Assembly (NCBI GenBank): GCA_963774745.1
Contig: CAVZGE010000006.1
Location: forward strand, 248,001-312,000
DNA: 64,000 nucleotides
Source: Prado023 sp963774745
GTDB taxonomy: Bacteria > Actinomycetota > Actinomycetes > S36-B12 > CAIYMF01
Direction: 5' to 3'
Shown: piece by piece, positions 26,723 to 33,582 of the stretch
Layout of the letters: every line of letters starts with the position of its first letter
Position numbering within the stretch: position 1 is the stretch's first letter
Made by a program: the position numbers and the translations under genes
Notes under the pieces: model-generated
What the model was told of the DNA's origin: nothing
What the model saw: only the letters and a program-made list of their open reading frames with translations
Databases searched by the model: none

Positions 26723-26989
26723 CCGCTCGTAGCGCAGCGGGATCAGCCCGGGCTCCCGGGAGCTCTCCTGGGCGTGCAGCAGGGCCAGGGCGTCGCGCTC
26801 CGGGGGCAGCAGCAGGTGCGCATGCGCCTCCAGCGGGGTCTCGATCCGGGCCGCCTGACCCGCCGCGAAGCCGGGTGGCCCGGTCCGGGCGCGGCTCGGT
26901 GAACGCGCGCAAGGTGAGGTCGGGGTTCATGGCGCTGTCATCGGTCATGACCCGAGAGTGCCCGCGTCCACGTGCCCGCGTACCTGGGG

Positions 26990-27006
26990 GTGACATGCGG
27001 GGTGAC
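26990..27006 (+). promoter_or_regulatory. Extra GTGAC pair in a divergent region
   Basis: GTGAC at 26990 and 27002, each preceded by GGG, at a 12-nt period and in plus orientation. It lies about 70 nt upstream of the AI-2E promoter pair. No -10 box occurs at the usual distance, so it may be an upstream auxiliary site. Confidence 0.4.
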
Positions 27007-27074
27007 ATGGGATCGGGGCACCCCAGTCGCTCGGCGGCGAGCGAGCCCCCGCAGGCCCCCGTTACGAGCGGGGG

Positions 27075-27126
27075 GTGACACCGGGGTGACGGTCACCCGC
27101 GCGGCGGGCCCGGGCCGGTCTAGCGT
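27075..27126 (+). promoter_or_regulatory. GTSAC-box promoter of the AI-2E transporter operon
   Basis: GGGGTGAC copies have GTGAC at 27075 and 27086 (11 nt), then 30 nt, then TAGCGT at 27121-27126. Total length is 52 nt. A further GTCAC at 27092 points to the minus strand, where TAACGG (27064-27059) is a weak candidate -10 for the DUF2252/ATPase operon. Confidence 0.68.
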
Positions 27127-27157
27127 CCGAGCCGACCGACCCCCGTGAGGAGCAGAC

Positions 27158-28342
27158 ATGGACATGGCTGTGCCAGGACAGACACCAACTCAGCCCCCGA
27201 TCCCGCCCATCCCGCAACGCCCGGTCGACCATGCGCCAGCTTGGGTCGTTCCGGTCATCCGCCAGACCATCTGGCGCATCGTCTGGGTCGGCCTCGGGAT
27301 GGCCATCCTGGTCCTGTCCCTGTTGCAGGCTCGCGGCCTGATCTCGACATTGGTCATCGCCTTCTTCTTCAGCATCGCCATGGACCCCGCCGTCACCTGG
27401 CTGCACACCCACCGCGGCTGGTCCCGGGGACGCGCTGCGGGGACCGTGTTCCTCGTCGTCGTTGTCTCCGTCGTCCTGCTGATCACGGTCCTGATCCCCG
27501 CCCTGGTCCAGGTCGCCGAGCAGGTCGGGTCACGCATCCCCGAGTGGATCGCGTCCTTCGAGCGCACGTTCGGGGTGACGATCTCCTCGGGAACGACTGA
27601 TCTCGGCGACCAGGTCGACCAGTCCATCCGCAACTGGCTTCAGGACAACGGTCAGCAGGTGCTGGGCATCGCCAGTGGCACGGTCGGCGCGGTGTTCCAG
27701 TTCCTGACCACCGCCACGTTCACCCTGTACTTCGCCGCCGACGCACCCAAGATCCGTCGAGCGCTCCTGGTGCGGATGCCCCCGGAGCGCCAGCAGCGCC
27801 TGGGCTGGGCGTGGGACACCGCGATCGAGCAGACGGGGGGCTACTTCTACTCCCGGCTGGTCCTGCTCCTGATCAACGCGACGCTGTTCTTCTTCGTGAT
27901 GGTCGCCGTGGGGGTTCCGTGGCTGGTCGCCCTGCCCCTGGCGGTATTCCAGGGCTTCTTCGCCGAGTTCATCCCCGTCGTCGGCACCTACATCGGCGCG
28001 GCCATCCCCGCGCTGGTCACCCTGGGCATCGAGGGGGCGTGGCAGGCCCTCGTGCTGGTGGCCTGGACCGCGGTCTTCCAGCAGATCGAGAACTACTGGC
28101 TCAGCCCGAAGCTCAGCGCGCAGAGCATGGAGATCAACGGCGGGGTCGCCTTCGGATCGGCCCTGGCCGGGGGTGCGATCGCCGGACCGATGGGGGCGTT
28201 CATGGCCATGCCGGTGGCGGCGCTGGTGACCTCATTCGTGAAGAACTACGTCCCCCGCTACCCCTTGGCCTACCGCTCGGCCTACGACCCGGACGAGACC
28301 GACGTCACGCCGGTTGCCTCGATGCAGGAGGAACTCGCGTGA
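27158..28342 (+). CDS. AI-2E family transporter
   Basis: A 394-residue membrane protein of the AI-2E (YdiK/PerM/TqsA) family. ATG 27158 follows GAGGAG. It has N-terminal helices (residues about 43-62 and 65-78), helices near 100-125 and 180-195, and the C-terminal core with VPWLVALPLAVFQGFFAEFIPVVGTYIG and QQIENYWLSPKL, a family signature. Homologs are linked to quorum-signal export, Na+/H+ exchange or peptidoglycan-related transport, so the substrate is open. The stop overlaps the GTG of the hydrolase gene. Confidence 0.9.
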   Translation: MDMAVPGQTPTQPPIPPIPQRPVDHAPAWVVPVIRQTIWRIVWVGLGMAILVLSLLQARGLISTLVIAFFFSIAMDPAVTWLHTHRGWSRGRAAGTVFLVVVVSVVLLITVLIPALVQVAEQVGSRIPEWIASFERTFGVTISSGTTDLGDQVDQSIRNWLQDNGQQVLGIASGTVGAVFQFLTTATFTLYFAADAPKIRRALLVRMPPERQQRLGWAWDTAIEQTGGYFYSRLVLLLINATLFFFVMVAVGVPWLVALPLAVFQGFFAEFIPVVGTYIGAAIPALVTLGIEGAWQALVLVAWTAVFQQIENYWLSPKLSAQSMEINGGVAFGSALAGGAIAGPMGAFMAMPVAALVTSFVKNYVPRYPLAYRSAYDPDETDVTPVASMQEELA

Positions 28343-30228
28343 CGTCATCCACAGCACGAGCCGGTGCCCTGGCCGCCGGGCTGATGGCACCGATCGGGTT
28401 CGAGCCGAGCCTGATGCCGCGTACCGCGGCCCAGCAGGGCCTGGTGACCGGGCTGTCCGCGTCCGCGACCCTGGGTGCGGTCGCCCTCGGGCAGGCCGCC
28501 ACCGCGGCGGGGGCACGACGGCTGGCAGCGCGCACCGGCGCCGACCCCGGATCACGGGCAGTGCACACGACGGCCAACGCCGCAGCCCTCGGTGCGGGCA
28601 TCGTGGTTCAGCAGCTGCTCCAGCAGCGCACCGAGGAGCCCATGAGTCGGGCCATCGGGCGAACGGCGGCCTACGAGCTGTCCCTCGGGGCCGGCTCGGC
28701 GCTCGTGGTCAGCGCTTTCGGGGCCATGGTGGCCCGTGGGGATCGTCGCACCAGGGCGGTCGTGCCCGCCCTGCTGACCATCGGTGCGGCTGCCGCCCTG
28801 ACCCCGGTGGTCCGTCAGCGGGCCTCCACCCGACTCGCGGGTGGACCTGCGGTGGTCCCCAGCCTCGCTGCTGCGGGGACGGTGGCGGCCGGTGTCCAGG
28901 TCGTCGTCGCCGCCGAGAGGGGCCTGTCCCGGGCGGTCGGAAGCGGCCTGGCCGCCGTGCTCCCCGGGCCCCCTGCGCTGTGGACGTGGACCGGCCGGGC
29001 CGCAGCCGCGGCCGGAACCGCCGGGCTCGTGGCGCACGCCCTCGACGGGGTGTACGAGAAGATCGAGTCCGGGGCCGAGCGTGCCGAAGCAGGCTTGGGC
29101 GAGGCCCCCAACGACGCCTACGTCAGCGGGGGAATCGTCAGCGCGGTTCCCTTCGCGACCCTGAGCCGTGAGGGCCGACGTCATGTCGTGTCCCGTACCC
29201 GGGCCCCGTTCATCGAACGCGTCATGGGGGAGGTGGCGGTCGCCGAGCCGGTCCGCGTGTACGTGGGTCTGGAGAGTGCCCCCACCATGGACGAGCGGGT
29301 CGCGTTGGCCCTCGACGAGGTCGACCGCCTCGGTGCCCTGGACCGGTCCCTGCTCCTGCTGGTCTCACCGACCGGCACGGGGTACGTCAACTACGCGGCG
29401 GTCGAGGCCGTGGAGTACCTCGCGCTGGGGGATGTGGCCACCGTGACCCTGCAGTACTCGCTGCGCCCCTCGTTCCTCTCCCTGGACCGCGTCGACGAGG
29501 GCCGCGAGCAGAACCGCGCACTCTGGACGGCGCTCAACGAGCGGATCCAGTCCCTCGCGCCGCAGGAGCGCCCGCGGGTGGTCATGTTCGGCGAGAGCCT
29601 CGGCGCGCACACCAGCCAGGACACCGTTCTGCACCAGGGCACCGAGGGCCTTCGTGACCTCGGCGTTGAGGGTGCGCTGTGGATCGGATCCCCAGCTGGC
29701 AGCGGCTGGCGCACCGAGGTCCAGAGCACCTCGGCAACCCGGGAGACCCAGGCGCTGGTCGGGGAGTTCGACAGCTTCGAGGACTACCTCGCCCTCCCGC
29801 AGGAGCGGCGTGCGGCGCTGCGCTACGTGATGATCACCCATGACGAGGACGGTGTGCCCAAGTTCGGCCCACCGCTGGCTGTGCAGGCCCCTGCGTGGTT
29901 GCGCGACCAGCGGCCCAGCGGGATCCCGGACACCATGCGCTGGGCCCCGTTCACGACCTTCCTGCAGCTCTTCGTCGACATGCTCAACGGCTCGAACGTG
30001 ACCCCCGGGACGTTCGCCGCCCTCGGCCACGACTACCGCGCGGACCTGCTCGACTTCGTCAGCGCCGTGTACGACCTGCCTGCCACGACCACCCAGATGC
30101 AGAACCTGCACCGGGCGCTGCCCCTGTTCGAGAAGCAGCTCTTCGACTACATCGACGGGACGGCCACCGCGGCGGCAAACGCCGAGCAGACTTCCCCACA
30201 CGCGTCCGATCAGGACTCGGTGCTGTAG
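28339..30228 (+). CDS. Membrane alpha/beta-hydrolase (Abhydrolase_9 type)
   Basis: A 629-residue protein. GTG 28339 overlaps the previous stop (GTGA) and follows AGGAGGAAC, indicating coupled translation. The N-terminal half (residues about 1-220) is a set of hydrophobic helices. The C-terminal half is an alpha/beta-hydrolase with RVYVGLESAPTMDERV, LLLLVSPTGTGYVN, and VVMFGESLGAHTSQD (nucleophile Ser in GESLG). This layout matches the Abhydrolase_9 family of actinobacterial membrane hydrolases, whose substrate is unknown but is likely a lipid or wall component. It is the second gene of the AI-2E operon. Confidence 0.8.
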   Translation: MTSSTARAGALAAGLMAPIGFEPSLMPRTAAQQGLVTGLSASATLGAVALGQAATAAGARRLAARTGADPGSRAVHTTANAAALGAGIVVQQLLQQRTEEPMSRAIGRTAAYELSLGAGSALVVSAFGAMVARGDRRTRAVVPALLTIGAAAALTPVVRQRASTRLAGGPAVVPSLAAAGTVAAGVQVVVAAERGLSRAVGSGLAAVLPGPPALWTWTGRAAAAAGTAGLVAHALDGVYEKIESGAERAEAGLGEAPNDAYVSGGIVSAVPFATLSREGRRHVVSRTRAPFIERVMGEVAVAEPVRVYVGLESAPTMDERVALALDEVDRLGALDRSLLLLVSPTGTGYVNYAAVEAVEYLALGDVATVTLQYSLRPSFLSLDRVDEGREQNRALWTALNERIQSLAPQERPRVVMFGESLGAHTSQDTVLHQGTEGLRDLGVEGALWIGSPAGSGWRTEVQSTSATRETQALVGEFDSFEDYLALPQERRAALRYVMITHDEDGVPKFGPPLAVQAPAWLRDQRPSGIPDTMRWAPFTTFLQLFVDMLNGSNVTPGTFAALGHDYRADLLDFVSAVYDLPATTTQMQNLHRALPLFEKQLFDYIDGTATAAANAEQTSPHASDQDSVL

Positions 30229-30252
30229 TTGCATGCGCCGCGCCGGCCGTCG

Positions 30253-30315
30253 AACCCGGCATGTCACCCCGCGGGGTGACATGCCGGGTTCCGTGCGCCG
30301 CGCAGGTGGCACCGT
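30253..30315 (+). promoter_or_regulatory. 38-bp palindrome overlapping a GTSAC promoter
   Basis: Positions 30253-30290 form a perfect 38-nt palindrome centred on GTCACCCCGCGGGGTGAC. It can fold as the terminator of the hydrolase gene and also supplies the two boxes (30263 and 30276, inverted). After 29 nt comes CACCGT (30310-30315), one base off TACCGT. The box-to-(-10) length of 53 nt matches the other promoters. Confidence 0.6.
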
Positions 30316-30355
30316 TGTCGGGTCGGCAAACCGGCCGGCCTGAGGAGGAGTATCT

Positions 30356-30826
30356 ATGTCGACGATCGTCGCGTTCACTGTGAGCAGCAAGGAGATGGGG
30401 GAGGAGGCGCTCGAGCGCCTCGAGGGCAACGTCCAGGACGTGGCCATGGTCTACAAGAACGACAAGGGCAAGGTGAAGCTGGTCCAGACCAGCGACCTTA
30501 CCGCCGGCCAGGGTGTCGTCCGCGGCGGGCTGATCGGGGCCGTCGCCAGCATCATTGCCGGGCCACTGCTCCCAGTCGCCGCTGCGGGTGGCGCCGCCGG
30601 CGCGGCCTACGCGGCAATCCGTGACAAGGGGCTCAGCGACAAGGTCATGAAGCTCGCCGGGAAGCAGCTTGAGCAGGGTGGCGCGGCGGTGTTCGTCCTC
30701 GCCGAGGACGAGCAGGCCGCCTCGATCGAGGCCGCGGTGCGTGCCTCCGGGATCGACGACGTCGAGGTCGGGTCGTTCCCCGAGGAGGCCGCCGGAGTCG
30801 CGCGCGAGACCCTGAAGCTGGCCTGA
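30356..30826 (+). CDS. Short DUF1269-family protein
   Basis: A 156-residue DUF1269 protein. ATG 30356 follows GAGGAGGAG. It opens STIVAFTVSSKEMGEEALERLE and VQDVAMVYKNDKGKVKLVQT. A Gly/Ala-rich hydrophobic hairpin follows (RGGLIGAVASIIAGPLLPVAAAGGAAGAAYA), then a predicted helical and strand C-terminus (AAVFVLAEDEQAASIEAA). Its partner at 1595-2275 is longer but has the same order of elements. Function is unknown. The Gly-rich hairpin suggests membrane insertion or oligomerisation. Confidence 0.8.
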   Translation: MSTIVAFTVSSKEMGEEALERLEGNVQDVAMVYKNDKGKVKLVQTSDLTAGQGVVRGGLIGAVASIIAGPLLPVAAAGGAAGAAYAAIRDKGLSDKVMKLAGKQLEQGGAAVFVLAEDEQAASIEAAVRASGIDDVEVGSFPEEAAGVARETLKLA

Positions 30827-30832
30827 GGTCCA

Positions 30833-30875
30833 CCACGTCCGGGTGGTTAGCAACGCGATGGCCACCCGGACGTGG
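30833..30875 (+). terminator. Hairpin after the second DUF1269 gene
   Basis: A perfect 14-bp inverted repeat (30833-30846 and 30862-30875) with a 15-nt loop begins shortly after the stop codon. There is no U-tract, which is normal in high-GC actinobacteria. Confidence 0.65.
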
Positions 30876-31200
30876 AACACGGGAGGATCGGCCGAGCGCC
30901 GCGGTTTCGGTCCCGGAATCCCACGGGGCCCAGCGCTCACCCCCGCGATACTTGGCACATCTCCAACATCTACGAGGTCCAGGCGGTCCTCGTCCAGGCG
31001 GTCCTCACCGCGTTCGCCGTACGCTGACGCAATCCGCGCCGACAATGGGGCGGGGTCCACCTCCCGGTCGCCAATCCGCGCACTTCCAGCGGCTTGGTCG
31101 GTGGGCGAGCGGTGCACGCCCCTGCGAAGATGGGTGGGCCCGGCGGGATCGGCGTGACCACCAGGCCGCGGGCGGCCTCGCGATTGAGAAGGGACACGAT
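30876..31200. other. Gap with no recognised feature
   Basis: About 325 nt between the hairpin and the next gene. I see no paired GTSAC element and no supported coding sequence. The promoter of the 31201 gene is not obvious. Confidence 0.5.
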
Positions 31201-31506
31201 ATGTCAGCCGAAGGTTCTGCTCCGTCCTCGAGCGTTGTGCTCGAGGATCTGGTCCGCGCGTTGCGGGCCGAGGGCTTCGGCGCCGAGGTGGTGGCCGACC
31301 CCCTCGAGCTCGTGGCGGTCTACGCGACGGATCCGCGCCTCGATCCCTGGGATGACCCCAATGAGGATCGGCAGATCGAGATCGTGCGCATCGAGCACCG
31401 TGACGGGCACCTGTTCTGCCCGTGGCTGCCGGGCCCGATCCCCGACAGTGAGCTCGATGGAGTGGGGACCCTGCTCAAGACCCTGATGGAGACCCGCGGG
31501 TACTGA
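31201..31506 (+). CDS. Small acidic protein, unknown function
   Basis: A 101-residue protein. ATG 31201 follows a GAGAAGGGA stretch. It has a predicted helix (SSVVLEDLVRALRAEGFGAE), an acidic middle (DPWDDPNEDRQIEIVRIEHRDGHL), and GTLLKTLMETRGY at the C-terminus. I do not recognise a family. There is no signal peptide or membrane segment. Confidence 0.5.
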   Translation: MSAEGSAPSSSVVLEDLVRALRAEGFGAEVVADPLELVAVYATDPRLDPWDDPNEDRQIEIVRIEHRDGHLFCPWLPGPIPDSELDGVGTLLKTLMETRGY

Positions 31507-31529
31507 GACGCCTCCGCCGGTCGCACCAC

Positions 31530-32501
31530 TCAGGTGGGTGACCCGGTGGCGATGAGCCCCGAGCGCTCGTCCCAGAGCTCCATGCCCCATGCGAGTGCGG
31601 CGGCGAGGATGGCGCCGATCACGGTGAAGATCACGCGGTCCAAGGTCAGCGCGACGGTGACCTCCGTCTCGCCACCGGCGGACAGGAACAGCAGCAGCAT
31701 GGGGGTCAGGAACATGGTCTGCATGAAGTAGTTGCCGCTCATGGCGTAGGCGGCGAGCACGACCAGGAAGACGAACGCGGCCGGGAGCAGCAGGTCCTGG
31801 GGCAGGACCCAGACGGCGACCAGCGCGATCAGCGCCCCGGTCAGTGTCCCGGCGAGCCGTTGCTGCACGTACTCGCGACGCTCACCGGGGACCGGGCGCA
31901 GGACGACCATGAGGGTGACCGCCACCCAGTAGCCGTGGTCGAGGTCGAGGAGCTCGGCAGCCACGATGCTCAGGCCCGCCGCGATCCCCAGCACGAGCGC
32001 GTGCCGCCACGCCAACACGGGTGACAGCGGTTGGGGTGGGCGCTGGCCGAACTTCATCGCTGCGGCGATGCCGAGGCCGACCAGCCCGCCGATGACACCC
32101 CAGATCCCCGCCTGCCACCACGGCCACCCGCGATCCGTGACCGCGAACACCATGGTCAGGATGGGCGCCATCATCAGCATCCCGGCCGAGTAGGCGTTGG
32201 CCGGCGCCGTGAGCACGATCGCCAGGCCCACCGCCAGGCCGGAGAGCCAGACGTTGCCCGCCACCAGCGCACCCGCCGCAGCAGCCGCGCCGAGCAGCAG
32301 CGTCGTCAGGGCCGCGGCACGGGGGCGCATCAGCGTGCCGAAGGACATCGCCGCCCCGGAGCACAGCCCCACGGTGACACTGGCCGTGATCCCACCGACG
32401 GCCGAGGCGATCAGGCCCGGGATCAGCACCACCAGGATCAGGAAGGCCGAGTTCTTCAGGGTTCCGGGGTCGGGGGCGGCGAAGCGGATCGCGTTCGGCA
32501 T
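31530..32501 (-). CDS. FUSC-family membrane protein
   Basis: A 323-residue membrane protein with about ten hydrophobic segments in two repeats, resembling the FUSC/aromatic acid exporter family. The second half has LDLDHGYWVAVTLMVVLRPVPGERREYVQQRLAGTLTGA, the conserved core with the YW and R-P residues. It is about half the length of classic FUSC efflux proteins. I chose ATG 32501 because AGGA lies just before it; a GTG four codons upstream is possible. It is divergent from the small membrane gene at 32661. Confidence 0.82.
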   Translation of the reverse strand: MPNAIRFAAPDPGTLKNSAFLILVVLIPGLIASAVGGITASVTVGLCSGAAMSFGTLMRPRAAALTTLLLGAAAAAGALVAGNVWLSGLAVGLAIVLTAPANAYSAGMLMMAPILTMVFAVTDRGWPWWQAGIWGVIGGLVGLGIAAAMKFGQRPPQPLSPVLAWRHALVLGIAAGLSIVAAELLDLDHGYWVAVTLMVVLRPVPGERREYVQQRLAGTLTGALIALVAVWVLPQDLLLPAAFVFLVVLAAYAMSGNYFMQTMFLTPMLLLFLSAGGETEVTVALTLDRVIFTVIGAILAAALAWGMELWDERSGLIATGSPT

Positions 32502-32538
32502 GGGGGTCCTCACTCCGGCGAGTTGAGCATGGCTTCCG

Positions 32539-32590
32539 AGGCTAGGGGCCGCACCTCGCCTGCCCGGGGACGTGTCACCCGAGATGTCAC
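32539..32590 (-). promoter_or_regulatory. GTSAC-box promoter of the FUSC gene
   Basis: On the minus strand: GTGAC copies (plus-strand GTCAC at 32586 and 32574, 12 nt apart), 29 nt, then TAGCCT (32544-32539). Total length is 52 nt. Orientation favours FUSC over the divergent gene at 32661. Confidence 0.68.
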
Positions 32591-32660
32591 CCCGGGACGA
32601 GCGATACCCGTCCAGGTGTCATCCTCCGACGGTCGCCAGAACCTCGAGGAAGGCTGCCTG

Positions 32661-33077
32661 ATGTCGCGGAACCCCTATGCCGAGCGCCGTCCCGGGGGAG
32701 TCACCTTCGTGATCGCCCTCTCGTGGATCGTTGCCTTCCTGAGCATCGTCAACGGGTTCCTCACCCTCATGGGCAAGGACTCCCCGGTCGCCGGGACCGC
32801 CCTTGACGCTGGCCAACCGACCTGGTACGCCGTGGTCGAGATCGGGTTCGGGGTCGTGACTGCACTCGTGTCCATCGGCCTGGCCAAGGGCAGCGGCCTC
32901 GCCCGCCTGCTGGTCACGGCGCTCATGGTGCTTCGCGTGGGCAGTGCGCTCTGGGTGGCGATCGAACACTCCGGCAAGGGCGGCTGGCTCGTTGCACCGC
33001 TAATCGGCGGCCCCGCGATCATCGTGCTGCTCCTGCTCTGGAACGGCAGATCTGATCGCTTCTTCTCCGGGTTCTGA
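32661..33077 (+). CDS. Four-helix membrane protein, unknown function
   Basis: A 138-residue protein with four predicted helices (about residues 15-34, 52-73, 80-98 and 110-128) and a basic N-terminus (MSRNPYAERRPGG). ATG 32661 lies behind AGGAAGG at some distance. I do not recognise the family. Its promoter is not evident: the GTSAC pair in the divergent region points the other way. Confidence 0.6.
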   Translation: MSRNPYAERRPGGVTFVIALSWIVAFLSIVNGFLTLMGKDSPVAGTALDAGQPTWYAVVEIGFGVVTALVSIGLAKGSGLARLLVTALMVLRVGSALWVAIEHSGKGGWLVAPLIGGPAIIVLLLLWNGRSDRFFSGF

Positions 33078-33121
33078 GGTGTCTGCAGCCCGGTTGTGCG
33101 GCTCGAGGGTGCGCGGCGCGG

Positions 33122-33322
33122 CTACGTCAGGGCCCTCTTGAAGAACTTGTCCCTGGCGCTGTCGGCCCTGTTTCGCTCTGCGGCCAGCTGCAGGGCGGAG
33201 TCCTTCATCACCAGGGCAGGGGGGCCATCGCCGCTGAAGGCTGCCAGGGCCTGCGCGTAGCGGGCCTCAGCCGCGACCCACCGGCGGTACAACGTGTCGA
33301 GCGTGCCTGCCTGATCCACCAT
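33122..33322 (-). CDS. Small helical protein, unknown function
   Basis: A 66-residue protein starting at ATG 33322 (MVDQAGTLDTLYRRW). It is almost entirely charged helix (AEARYAQALAAF, then ALQLAAERNRADSARDKFFKRAL), consistent with a short coiled coil. The TATCCT -10 box at 33335-33330 leaves only seven bases, so the transcript is probably leaderless. The match of this promoter to the GTSAC family is the main support that the gene is real. Confidence 0.6.
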   Translation of the reverse strand: MVDQAGTLDTLYRRWVAAEARYAQALAAFSGDGPPALVMKDSALQLAAERNRADSARDKFFKRALT

Positions 33323-33329
33323 GCGCCCG

Positions 33330-33382
33330 AGGATAGGGACCTCCACCGTCCCCGCGGGCGATGTCACCCCGCGAGTGTCACC
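33330..33382 (-). promoter_or_regulatory. GTSAC-box promoter of the small helical protein
   Basis: On the minus strand: GTGAC copies (plus-strand GTCAC at 33378 and 33364, 14 nt apart), 28 nt, then TATCCT (33335-33330). Total length is 53 nt. Confidence 0.62.
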
Positions 33383-33464
33383 CCGGAACCGGCCCCTGCG
33401 AAGTGGCCCGTTCTTCGGACCAGCGGACCCGGGTCCGGTCGACGACGGCCACACCCCGACCCAG

Positions 33465-33517
33465 GTCACCCCCGGGGTGACAACCGCTCCGCTCGGCACT
33501 GCGCGCCGGCCTACAGT
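33465..33517 (+). promoter_or_regulatory. GTSAC-box promoter of the CPA2 antiporter
   Basis: GTCACCCCCGGGGTGAC (33465-33481, inverted pair), 30 nt, then TACAGT at 33512-33517. Total length is 53 nt. The 17-mer is identical to that of the SulP promoter. Confidence 0.7.
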
Positions 33518-33582
33518 CGCCCCGGAAGTTGAGCTGCCAGGCCGGGTGCCCAGCCCGTCCGCGTCCCACCGGAGGTGGAACT

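Noticed and set aside
27811..28338. Long N-terminal extension of the hydrolase ORF
   Set aside because: It overlaps the AI-2E gene and has no hydrophobic pattern; GTG 28339 has a good ribosome site and fits the GTGA overlap.
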